Part shown: in pieces, positions 1 to 7,360 of the stretch
Layout of the letters: each line of letters opens with the position of its first letter
How positions within the stretch are numbered: position 1 is the first letter of the stretch
Assembly: GCA_034368805.1 (NCBI GenBank)
Contig: JAXMLJ010000044.1
Location: 4,544 to 68,543 of the forward strand
Source: UBA2272 sp034368805
Lineage (GTDB): Bacteria; Actinomycetota; Coriobacteriia; Anaerosomatales; Anaerosomataceae
Reading direction: 5' to 3'
DNA: 64,000 bases
Position numbers and translations under genes: made by a program
The notes under the pieces: generated by a model
What the model saw: the letters and a program-made list of their open reading frames with translations, nothing else
Told to the model about the DNA's origin: nothing
Database searches by the model: none

Positions 1-606
1 CCGCTCCTCCTTGCGGTCGTCGACCGAGATCAGGCCGATCGCATCGATGAGCTCGGTAAGGTGCCGAGGGGTTGGCGTGACGGTCACGACGATGCCGTCT
101 TTCGCAAGCACCCGGGAGAACTCCGCGGGGTTGCGCGGCGCGAACACGCTCATCACGGCACTCACCGAGGCATCGGCTACCGGAAGCCGGTCCCAGGCGT
201 CGCAGACGACCGCCGAGGCGCGCGGGTGCACGCGGGCCGCCCGGCGGGCTGCGTACTTCGAGATGTCGAGCGCGAGACCCACCGCCGCGGGCATCCGGTC
301 GAGTACCGCGGCGAGGTAGTACCCGCTCCCGGCACCGACGTCGAGCACCCGGGGGGCGCTCGCCCCTCGGACGGCACCCGCTATAGCAGCGGCAAGTGCC
401 TCCGCGATGTGCTCGTAGTGCCTCGCTCCTAAGAACGCCTCCCGCGCGGTGACCATCTCGGCCGTGTCTGCGGTCCCGGGCGCCGCACCCCCGCCGAGCA
501 GGTTGACGTACCCATGCCGCGCCACGTCGAACGTGTGCCCCTGCCCGCACCGCAGACTCCCGCCCTCGGCGGTGAGCGGCGAGCGGCACACCGGGCACTC
601 CAGCAT
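1..606 (-). CDS. RlmA-like 23S rRNA (guanine-N1) methyltransferase, 3' end cut by window edge
   Basis: This frame runs off the left edge after 202 codons, so the C-terminus is missing. The N-terminus has a zinc-binding pattern typical of RlmA: Cys4, Cys7, Cys20 and His24. A Rossmann methyltransferase domain follows, with SAM-binding motif I (VLDVGAGSGYY) near residue 100. RlmA-family enzymes methylate N1 of a guanine in helix 35 of 23S rRNA (G745 or G748). The zinc finger plus motif I makes this family likely, but which guanine is modified cannot be told. The ATG at 606 is chosen because the Cys pair follows at once; a GTG at 621 is also in frame. No distinctive operon partner is visible. Confidence 0.8.
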   Translation of the reverse strand, partial: MLECPVCRSPLTAEGGSLRCGQGHTFDVARHGYVNLLGGGAAPGTADTAEMVTAREAFLGARHYEHIAEALAAAIAGAVRGASAPRVLDVGAGSGYYLAAVLDRMPAAVGLALDISKYAARRAARVHPRASAVVCDAWDRLPVADASVSAVMSVFAPRNPAEFSRVLAKDGIVVTVTPTPRHLTELIDAIGLISVDDRKEER

Positions 607-761
607 GTCCGGAGGCGGGAGCACCGCTACCCCGCCCGTCGGGTGATGTCGCCCTGCGCCACGCTGCTCCTCTCGCACATCCACTCATCGGATTGTGCCC
701 GTTCGTGCCCGCCACGCCCACCCTGCCGTAGAATGGTGCCCTCCGACGAGAGGAACACCTG

Positions 762-1253
762 ATGCCCGGCGTGCGCGCCGCCCAGAACGTGAGCCGCATG
801 TGCATGGTGTGCGGAACTGAGAACACCGCAGGCCTCAAGGCGCGCTTCCTCGAACTCGAGACCGGCGAACTGGCGGGCGTTTTCACGCCGCGCCCGGAGC
901 ATCAGGGCTACCCGGGCCGACTGCACGGCGGCATCGCGTCGACGATACTCGACGAGACCATCGGCCGGGCCATCAACATCTCCGACCGGGACGCCTGGGG
1001 CGTGACCGTCGAACTCACCGTCCGCTACCGGAAACCGGTGCCGATCGACACGCCCGTCACAGCGATCGGCCGCATCACAAAGGACTCCGGTCGGCTGTTC
1101 GAAGGCACCGCCGAGATCGTGCTCGCCGACGGCAGCGTAGCGGTCGAGGCCCGCGGCCGCTATATACGGCTCCCTATCGATCGCATCGTGGAGGGCGACT
1201 TCGGCGCCGAGTGGATACCCGATGAGCGCCCGCTTCCCGACGCGATAGAGTGA
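762..1253 (+). CDS. PaaI-family hotdog-fold thioesterase
   Basis: A 163-residue protein with the hotdog-thioesterase pattern: an HGG motif at residues 55-57 followed by LDE at 63-65, then beta strands ending near residue 140. Family members hydrolyse acyl-CoA thioesters in the cytoplasm. The substrate cannot be inferred here. The N-terminal stretch carries Cys14 and Cys17 (CMVCG), seen in a subgroup of these proteins and possibly a metal or redox site. The start is supported by a GAGAGG ribosome-binding site about 8 bases upstream. The gene stands alone and converges on the small gene at 1306-1485. Confidence 0.8.
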   Translation: MPGVRAAQNVSRMCMVCGTENTAGLKARFLELETGELAGVFTPRPEHQGYPGRLHGGIASTILDETIGRAINISDRDAWGVTVELTVRYRKPVPIDTPVTAIGRITKDSGRLFEGTAEIVLADGSVAVEARGRYIRLPIDRIVEGDFGAEWIPDERPLPDAIE

Positions 1254-1280
1254 GTCCCCGCCCAAGATCCGACGGGGACT
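1253..1280. terminator. Inverted repeat between convergent genes
   Basis: An 8-bp perfect inverted repeat (AGTCCCCG at 1253-1260, CGGGGACT at 1273-1280) with a 12-base loop sits between the thioesterase and the convergent small gene. No T-run follows on either strand, so a bidirectional terminator is only suggested. Confidence 0.4.
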
Positions 1281-1305
1281 CCATCGCGAACCGGTTGTCT
1301 GGCGG

Positions 1306-1485
1306 CTATGCTTTGGCCTGCCACTTACAGCGAACCGGCGACTCGATCTCGCCTGACTTCTTGAGCGCGTCCATCGCCTTGTCGACGTCCTTGCGGTCAA
1401 GACCGGTCAACTCTGCGACCTTGCCCGCGGCAAGCGGCTCACCGGCCGCTTTCATCACCTCAAGTACCTGCGTGATGGCGTCCAT
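1306..1485 (-). CDS. 59-residue winged-helix-like small protein
   Basis: A 59-residue frame starting at an ATG with an AGGAGA ribosome-binding site 5 bases upstream. The sequence reads as a compact winged helix-turn-helix: helix 1 around MKAAGEPL, a turn, helix 2 around GKVAELTG, recognition helix DRKDVDKAMDALKKSG, then a short basic wing (SPVRCKWQAKA). Similar stand-alone mini winged-helix proteins occur in anaerobes and archaea, usually annotated as putative regulators. No ligand-binding domain is present, so it would act as a small DNA- or RNA-binding protein if functional. The target is unknown. Confidence 0.7.
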   Translation of the reverse strand: MDAITQVLEVMKAAGEPLAAGKVAELTGLDRKDVDKAMDALKKSGEIESPVRCKWQAKA

Positions 1486-1646
1486 GGATTCTCCTTCTCA
1501 TGTCACGGCACGATCATATCCGCGTCCAGCGCCTAACGGTTTCCAGACCTCCCACACGTGACCGATGAGATCGTCGGCACCTACGCACTATACGTGGAGA
1601 AGTCGATCCCCGCTCGTGGGACGACGTACTCGCGCGCGCTCGGCCC

Positions 1647-2558
1647 CTAGAGCACGCCGAAGTCGTATCCCTGCGCACGCAGGCCCTCGATCGCCGCATC
1701 GAGCGCCTGCGTGTCGCTCGAGGACACGCCGTGCAGCAGGTAGATGGCGCCGGGATGGCTGCCGCCGAGAATCCGGCTGATCGTGACGTCGACCGGCGGC
1801 TGGTCATCCACGACCCAGTCGCGGTGCGCGAAGCCCCAGAACACGCTCGTGTAGCCGAGCTGCTGCGTGAGCCACAGCGAACGGGCGCTGTACTCCCCCA
1901 TCGGCGGCCGCATGATCGGCGCCATCGAACGGCCCGTGACCTCCTCGTACGCGCGCTCCGTGCTTTCGAGCTCCCCGGCGAACGTCGCCCTGTCGGTGGC
2001 GATCCCGGGCAGCGACGGGTGTGTCGCCGTGTGGTTGCCGACAACGTGTCCCTCATCGACCATGCGCCGGACAAGGCCGGGGTTGTTGACGATGTAGGAC
2101 CGGGTCACGAAGAAGGTCGCCTTCACGCCGTTGCGTGCGAGCGCGTCAAGGATGGCCGGCGTGTTGCCGTTCTCGTAGCCCTGGTCGACCGTGAGGTAGA
2201 CCGCACCGGGATCCGGGCCGGTGTAGATACCGCCGTAGGCGGTCAGCAGACGGCTCGCCTCGGCCGGCACGCCCGGCGCGTCATGCGAGGAGTCGGCGAT
2301 GTAGTACCAGCCGTAGCGGGTATCGTCGTCGGGCTCCGGCGTGTCTGGAGGCTCGACCGGCGTCGGATCGCGCGGCGCAGGCGACTGCGGTGCGCCCGGC
2401 TCGGGGGCCGGTTCGGGCACGGGCGGTTCAGGCACCGCGCCGAGGCGGGGCTCAGCCGTCGGATAGACATCCAGCACGCGAGACCCGAACGCGAACGCCA
2501 GGGCCGCGAGTGCCACGACGAGGAGAACACCTATCAGTATGCGAGTCCGGCGCGCCAT
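1647..2558 (-). CDS. PdaA-like polysaccharide deacetylase, membrane anchored
   Basis: A 303-residue protein with an N-terminal signal anchor (residues 7-25), a Pro/Glu-rich spacer (about 40-80) and a NodB-type deacetylase domain. Motif 1 reads TVDQGYENG (from about residue 123), the PdaA-type variant in which the second Asp of the usual TFDDG is replaced. The two metal-binding histidines lie in NHTATH (His176 and His180). Later motifs RPPMGE and YLLHGVS also match PdaA-like proteins, which deacetylate N-acetylmuramic acid in peptidoglycan. It probably trims the wall outside the membrane. The ATG at 2558 is preferred over a GTG at 2567, which leaves no room for the GAGGG ribosome-binding site. 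An ECF-type promoter precedes it. Confidence 0.82.
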   Translation of the reverse strand: MARRTRILIGVLLVVALAALAFAFGSRVLDVYPTAEPRLGAVPEPPVPEPAPEPGAPQSPAPRDPTPVEPPDTPEPDDDTRYGWYYIADSSHDAPGVPAEASRLLTAYGGIYTGPDPGAVYLTVDQGYENGNTPAILDALARNGVKATFFVTRSYIVNNPGLVRRMVDEGHVVGNHTATHPSLPGIATDRATFAGELESTERAYEEVTGRSMAPIMRPPMGEYSARSLWLTQQLGYTSVFWGFAHRDWVVDDQPPVDVTISRILGGSHPGAIYLLHGVSSSDTQALDAAIEGLRAQGYDFGVL

Positions 2559-2597
2559 GAGTCTCACACCCTCGCGGGTTCCCGGGTACTACACCTG

Positions 2598-2626
2598 TAG
2601 ACGCCACCGAGGGGCGAAACGTTCCA
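2598..2626 (-). promoter_or_regulatory. Candidate ECF sigma-factor promoter for the deacetylase gene
   Basis: On the minus strand, TGGAAC (2626-2621) and CGTCTA (2603-2598) are separated by 17 bases. This resembles cell-envelope-stress ECF promoters such as those of sigma M and W in Bacillus (TGAAAC-like, then CGTC). The predicted transcript would start about 30 bases before the deacetylase ATG. Confidence 0.4.
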
Positions 2627-2645
2627 TCCGGCCGTCGGGCGCCTC

Positions 2646-3770
2646 TCACAACCTGCCCAGGAACTCCACGAACCGCTCGCTGGCACGCCCGTCAGCGCGA
2701 TGCCCGTGTGTCGCGATGAACGGCTCGAACGGGCGCATATCGAACTCTCCACGCGCGATGATGTCGGCAACCTCGTCTGTGGTGGTCGCCATGACGCCTA
2801 TCATCTCGGTGCGATAGTCGAGGTAAAGACCCGGATCGCGCTCGTACTCCTCGATATCCGGGACCATCAGCACGAGCGGGCGCCGCAGCAGCGCGTACTC
2901 GAAGATGGCCGAGGTGTAGTCGGTCACGAGAATGTCGGTGACACAGAACAGCTCGTTCAGGTCCACATCGGCATCCACGTAGACGACGCCGGGGACACGC
3001 GGGCGCGTTCCCGGACCGAGCACCGGATGTCGCTTGTAGACGAGGACGTCACCCTCGCCGAGGAGGCCGACGAGGCGCGCGAGGTCGAGTAGGCGCGCCG
3101 AACGCTTCTCGTGGCCGACACCCCTGAACGTCGGCGCGTACAGGATCACCCGCCGACCGGAGATCTCCGGATACTGCTCGACTATGCGCAGTCGGGCATC
3201 GGACATCGCCGCCTCATCGGAAAAGAAGTCGCTGCGTGCCGAGCCGAGCGGGATCACGCGGTCCGGATCGGTCCGCAGCGCCGATGCGTACGGCACGACC
3301 GCCGCCTCGGAGCCGACGATCACGTAGTCGTACCGCCTGTGGAGAAACGTGCGCTCGACCGGCCGCTGGGCCTCGTGCGTGTCCAGGCCGAACCGCTTGA
3401 GCGCGCCCATCGCATGCCACACCTGGATGACCACCGTCTCCGGCCGGTGCGGCAGGACGTGAACGGGCAGGTACGCATTGTCGATGATGAAGAACCGGGC
3501 CGTCGCAAGATGGTAGGTGGCGCGAACCAGGTGGAACAGGTAGCGGACCTTGTCGGCCAGACCGTACCCGTAGCGCTCGAGCAGGTGCACACGGTCAAGG
3601 TCGGGGCGCATGCGGTCCAGCGCGCGATCGATGTAGAGCAGGTTGCCCTCGAGCCGCTCGGCTCGCGCCGAAGCCAGGACCACCTTCGAGCGATCGACCG
3701 GCAGCAGCCGGAAGGCCAGCCACCACACGCGCAGGAACACCCTGGACAGATACAGCTCGAGCGCCGTCAT
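2646..3770 (-). CDS. CDP-glycerol/ribitol phosphotransferase (TagB/TagF/TarL-like)
   Basis: A 374-residue cytoplasmic-face GT-B enzyme of the CDP-glycerol glycerophosphotransferase family. Recognisable blocks are VWHAMGALK near residue 115, YAPTFRG near 215, KRHP near 255, and TDYTSAIFEY near 290 followed by RRPLV. The family adds glycerol- or ribitol-phosphate units from CDP-activated precursors to teichoic acids. An amphipathic N-terminal helix could bind the membrane. The ATG at 3770 overlaps the stop of the upstream reductase gene as ATGA; a longer in-frame start at 3821 is less likely. Coupling to the CDP-ribitol genes suggests a ribitol-phosphate transferase, but that is inference. Confidence 0.82.
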   Translation of the reverse strand: MTALELYLSRVFLRVWWLAFRLLPVDRSKVVLASARAERLEGNLLYIDRALDRMRPDLDRVHLLERYGYGLADKVRYLFHLVRATYHLATARFFIIDNAYLPVHVLPHRPETVVIQVWHAMGALKRFGLDTHEAQRPVERTFLHRRYDYVIVGSEAAVVPYASALRTDPDRVIPLGSARSDFFSDEAAMSDARLRIVEQYPEISGRRVILYAPTFRGVGHEKRSARLLDLARLVGLLGEGDVLVYKRHPVLGPGTRPRVPGVVYVDADVDLNELFCVTDILVTDYTSAIFEYALLRRPLVLMVPDIEEYERDPGLYLDYRTEMIGVMATTTDEVADIIARGEFDMRPFEPFIATHGHRADGRASERFVEFLGRL

Positions 3771-4480
3771 CGGCCCGCTGTCGGCGCCTGACGGACGATG
3801 AGGTTCTGCCCGTCCAGACACGTCTCATCGTCGCGCATGAGCGTAGCGATGACCTCAGCCACATCCTCCGGCTGCATGATCGTCGACGGGTCTTCCTCGG
3901 GAGCGAGCTTGCGCCTGAGCTCGGTGGCGCAGCGGCCCGGCGAGATGCTGTAGACCTTGATCCCGTACTCGGCCATTTCGTCGGTGAGCGTGTTGGAGAT
4001 CGAGACCACGGCGGCTTTCGATGCGGCGTAGGCGAGCCAGCCGGGACGGGAGGTGACGCCCGCCGTAGACGCGACGTTCAAGATCTTTGATGCCGAGTGC
4101 CGCATGTACTTCACGCACTCACGCGTGAGCACGATGAGCGCGAACACGTTGACCTGGAACGTCGTCATGATGTTCTCGGTGGTGGTGTCGAGCAGAGCGG
4201 CGGGCTCGGCGTAACCCGCGATGTTGAGCAGCAGGTCGATCGAGCCGAACTCCTCGTACACGCGTTTGACCATCGCGGGGACCGCGTCGAGGTCGGCCAG
4301 GTCGAACGCCACGAGCTCGATGCGTTTGCCGTCCGATTCCATGGCGTCGCGCGTCGCCGCAAGGCCTTCCTCGCTCCGCGCGATGAGAACCAGGTTGCCG
4401 ACTTCGGGATCCCTGCTCATGCGTATGGCGGCGGCGCGCCCGATCCCCTGACTCGCGCCGGTGATGATACAGGTCTTCAT
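3767..4480 (-). CDS. SDR-family reductase, probable ribulose-5-phosphate reductase for CDP-ribitol
   Basis: A 237-residue short-chain dehydrogenase. It has the NAD(P)-binding motif TGASQGIG at residues 8-15, a NIAG variant of the NNAG motif near 87, a catalytic Ser near 138 and the YAASK catalytic pair near 151-155. It overlaps the upstream cytidylyltransferase gene by one base (TGATG) and the downstream transferase gene (ATGA), so all three are probably translated together. In Haemophilus influenzae Bcs1, an IspD-like domain and an SDR domain are fused and make CDP-ribitol from ribulose 5-phosphate. This pair looks like the split form. Function is inferred from that architecture. Confidence 0.78.
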   Translation of the reverse strand: MKTCIITGASQGIGRAAAIRMSRDPEVGNLVLIARSEEGLAATRDAMESDGKRIELVAFDLADLDAVPAMVKRVYEEFGSIDLLLNIAGYAEPAALLDTTTENIMTTFQVNVFALIVLTRECVKYMRHSASKILNVASTAGVTSRPGWLAYAASKAAVVSISNTLTDEMAEYGIKVYSISPGRCATELRRKLAPEEDPSTIMQPEDVAEVIATLMRDDETCLDGQNLIVRQAPTAGR

Positions 4481-5169
4481 CAGTCGGACGCTCCCCTGAG
4501 GACGTATTCGCTGTAGATGGCCTCCCCGAGCACCAGGTCGACCGGCTGCGTGATCTTGATGTTGTTCGCCATGCCCGGAAGTATCCGTACCCGGCCCTGA
4601 CCGTAATGATGGAGCAGGCTCGCGTCTTCAGTGAACACACGGCCTTCGGCACGCGCCGCCTCGTGCGCGGCCCGAAGCCGCGCCACATCGAACTTCTGGG
4701 GCAACTGCACGTTGACGAGCGACGACCGGTCGAGCGTCTGCTCCACGTACTCATGACCGACGAGCACCGTGAACGGGATCGGCGAACCGTAGATGGCGTT
4801 CTCGGCCGGATCGTCGATGAGCGCCTGGAACTCCGCCGTCGTCACGAACGGCCGAACCGCCTCGTGGATCACGACCGAGTCGTAGCCCTCGAAGTACGAG
4901 AGGCCGTTGTAGACGGACTCCTGGCGCGTCGCGCCGCCTACGACACACGTGAAGCGGTCGGCGAGGTTCCGGTGCGCGAGGAGCTCCTCGGTCAGCGACA
5001 CGTGCTCGGGCGGACACACGATTATCCTGGTGATGTCAGGGAGATCCCGAACGCGGTCGAGCACGTGCGCGATGATCGGCTTACCTGCAAGCAGGATGAA
5101 CTGCTTGGGCATCGGCTGGCCCATGCGCTCGCCGACTCCGCCGGCCAGTACCATCAAGCCGCGTCTCAT
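4480..5169 (-). CDS. IspD/TarI-family cytidylyltransferase (probable ribitol-5-phosphate cytidylyltransferase)
   Basis: A 229-residue nucleotidyltransferase with the IspD signature: nucleotide loop LAGGVGERMGQPMPKQF at residues 8-24, an invariant Arg in GGATRQESVYNG near 80, and HEAVRPFV near 103. The family comprises IspD (MEP to CDP-ME) and TarI or Bcs1 (ribitol 5-phosphate to CDP-ribitol). Direct coupling to an SDR reductase and a CDP-alditol phosphotransferase favours the TarI role; no isoprenoid genes are nearby. It is the first gene of the minus-strand operon, divergent from the exporter genes across about 145 bases. Confidence 0.78.
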   Translation of the reverse strand: MRRGLMVLAGGVGERMGQPMPKQFILLAGKPIIAHVLDRVRDLPDITRIIVCPPEHVSLTEELLAHRNLADRFTCVVGGATRQESVYNGLSYFEGYDSVVIHEAVRPFVTTAEFQALIDDPAENAIYGSPIPFTVLVGHEYVEQTLDRSSLVNVQLPQKFDVARLRAAHEAARAEGRVFTEDASLLHHYGQGRVRILPGMANNIKITQPVDLVLGEAIYSEYVLRGASD

Positions 5170-5314
5170 ACGCTCACTCCATCCGCCCGCTCTTCATGCC
5201 AGTACCTGCTCATCGCAGTCCCGGACGCCGCGACACGGTCCAAGGATGCCTACAATAGTATCTGTTACCGTGAGTCTGTCGAATCAGGCGCCGGACGGGC
5301 GGCGCGACTGTTGC

Positions 5315-6148
5315 ATGGCGAATGGGGGTTCGGTGGGTGCTGCATGGCGGGGTCTTCGCGAGATCGCGGTAAGCAATGCGCGCAACGTCCGTCGAACGCT
5401 CGCGATGGCGCGCTTCGACCTTACCAAGCGTTACAGCGGCTCGTTACTCGGCGTAGGCTGGGCGGTCGTCAGGCCCGCGGTCTTCATCGCCGTCTACTGG
5501 TTCGCGATCTCGGTGGGGCTGCGCGGCGGCAAGCCGATCGAAGGCGTCCTGTACATCCTGTGGCTCATCCCGGGGATCGTCCCATGGTTCTTCCTGAACG
5601 ACGCCCTCACCATCGGCGGCACGGCGATCCGAGATCACCGGCACCTCGTGACCAAGATGGTGTTCCCCGTCTCGACCATTCCTGTGTTCACGGTGCTCGC
5701 ACTGTTCTTCGCACACCTCATGCTGCTGATACCGTCGATCCTCATACTCGCGCTCGCCGGCCCCGGGTTCACCGTCCACACGCTCCAGCTGCTCTACTAC
5801 ATGTTCGCGACGCTCGTCTTCTCGTCGGTGGTCGCTATCCTCATCTCCACGCTTTCGGCCGTGAGCGCCGACGTCGGCCACATGGTGCGCTCGTTCACAC
5901 GGGTGATGTTCTGGCTGACACCGATCATCTGGCCGTTCTCGAGCGTCCACGGCACGCTCAGGTGGGCGATCCTGGCCAATCCCCTTACGTACCTCATCGA
6001 AGGCTATCGGCACGCCCTGCTGCGGCCCGACTGGCTGTTCGGCAGCCTTCGCTACACGGCGTACTTCTGGGGACTCACCGGCCTGCTCATGCTGGTCGCC
6101 GGCTACCTCTACCACCGCCTGCAGCCCGACTTCGCGGATGTGCTCTAG
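5315..6148 (+). CDS. ABC-2 type polysaccharide/teichoic acid export permease (TagG-like)
   Basis: A 277-residue membrane protein with about six transmembrane segments and the ABC-2 fold of TagG/Wzm permeases. It has the amphipathic FDLTKRYSGSLLGVGW interface near residue 30 and a WLTPIIWPFSS segment in the C-terminal half. It would form the channel that moves a lipid-linked polymer across the membrane. Its stop abuts the ATPase start (TAGATG), so the two are co-translated. The start is uncertain: ATG 5315 has no strong ribosome-binding site, and an in-frame GTG lies at 5270, only 13 bases after a TACAAT that resembles a -10 box (5251-5256). Confidence 0.83.
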   Translation: MANGGSVGAAWRGLREIAVSNARNVRRTLAMARFDLTKRYSGSLLGVGWAVVRPAVFIAVYWFAISVGLRGGKPIEGVLYILWLIPGIVPWFFLNDALTIGGTAIRDHRHLVTKMVFPVSTIPVFTVLALFFAHLMLLIPSILILALAGPGFTVHTLQLLYYMFATLVFSSVVAILISTLSAVSADVGHMVRSFTRVMFWLTPIIWPFSSVHGTLRWAILANPLTYLIEGYRHALLRPDWLFGSLRYTAYFWGLTGLLMLVAGYLYHRLQPDFADVL

Positions 6149-7360
6149 ATGGCCGCCTCGCCGCGACACGCTATCCGCGTACGCAACCTGACGAAGTCGT
6201 ACCGCATCTACGACTCCTCACTCGGTCGCGCACTCGATGCGTTCAGGCGCACGCCGACGGGACGGGCGTTCACGGCACTTGACGACGTGACGCTCGACTT
6301 CCCGAAAGGTGAGGTCATCGCGATCGTCGGGAAGAACGGATCGGGCAAGTCGACGCTGCTCAAGATCATCACCGGCGTGACCTCGGCCACCAGCGGCACG
6401 GTCGAAGTGGACGGCCGCATCTCGGCCATGCTCGAGCTGACCTCCGGGTTCGATCCCGAGCTCACCGGCGTGGAGAACGTGTATCTGAAGGCAGTGTCGA
6501 TGGGGATCGCGCGCGCCGAGATCGACCAGCGGATGGCCGCGATCATCGAGTTCGCGGACATCGGCGAGCACATCACACAGCCCGTACGCACGTACTCGAG
6601 CGGCATGAAGTCCCGGCTCGGCTTTGCCGTGTCGGTCAACGTCGACCCCGACATCCTCATCGTGGATGAGGTGCTCGCCGTCGGCGACGACGTGTTCACG
6701 CTCAAGTGCATCGACGCGATGGAGGAGTTCCGGCGCCAGGGCAAGACGATCCTGTTCGTGAGCCACTCGCTGTTCACCATCAAAGCGTTCTGCACGCTCG
6801 GCGTGTGGATCGAGCGCGGCCGCATCATCGAGCAGGGCGAACTCGGACCGGTCGTCCTGGCCTACGAGGACTTCCTGCGTGCCGAGCGGGCGCGCACGAA
6901 ACGAAAGCGGGCCGACAGCGAGGACTTCGACACGCCTCAGGAAAAGCGCGACATCATCGAGGTGTCGGGCTTTGCGATGCGCAATGCCGCCGGCGACAAG
7001 GCGACCACGTTCGCCTACGGGGAGGACATCCTCTTCGAGTTCGACTACACGGTGAAGCGTCCGGTCGAGGCCCTGACGTTCTGCTACACGATCCGCAATG
7101 CGGAACAGCTCGAGGTGTACATGGCCGACAAACGCAATCCCGCCAACACGGTCGACTCCTCGCCGGGTACGCACCACCTGCGCGTTCGCCTCAAGTCGCC
7201 CAACCTTCTCGCAGGCGAGTACCTGCTGTCGGGCGAGTTGTGGAACAATGACGCGGGCTTCTACGTCGGCTACTCGAACAAGCGGCCGTTCCGCATCGAG
7301 CAGCAAGACTATCTCGGAACGGGGATCACCTATGTCGGTCATGAGTTCGCCAACGAGTAG
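6149..7360 (+). CDS. Teichoic acid/polysaccharide export ATP-binding protein with Wzt-like C-terminal domain
   Basis: A 403-residue ABC ATPase. The nucleotide-binding domain covers roughly residues 1-250: Walker A GKNGSGKST near 62, a Q-loop-equivalent region, signature YSSGMKSRL near 150, Walker B ILIVDEVLAVGD near 170 and a switch His in SHS near 203. This matches the TagH/Wzt family. A basic linker follows, then a beta-rich domain (about 265-403) resembling the carbohydrate-binding tail of Wzt, which recognises the capped end of the polymer in O-antigen exporters. It pairs with the permease just upstream. A terminal-group recognition step is inferred. Confidence 0.85.
   Translation: MAASPRHAIRVRNLTKSYRIYDSSLGRALDAFRRTPTGRAFTALDDVTLDFPKGEVIAIVGKNGSGKSTLLKIITGVTSATSGTVEVDGRISAMLELTSGFDPELTGVENVYLKAVSMGIARAEIDQRMAAIIEFADIGEHITQPVRTYSSGMKSRLGFAVSVNVDPDILIVDEVLAVGDDVFTLKCIDAMEEFRRQGKTILFVSHSLFTIKAFCTLGVWIERGRIIEQGELGPVVLAYEDFLRAERARTKRKRADSEDFDTPQEKRDIIEVSGFAMRNAAGDKATTFAYGEDILFEFDYTVKRPVEALTFCYTIRNAEQLEVYMADKRNPANTVDSSPGTHHLRVRLKSPNLLAGEYLLSGELWNNDAGFYVGYSNKRPFRIEQQDYLGTGITYVGHEFANE

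Noticed and set aside
5251..5256. TACAAT as a -10 box for the exporter operon
   Set aside because: No acceptable -35 box at 16-18 bases upstream, so it is mentioned only as a hint within the permease entry.
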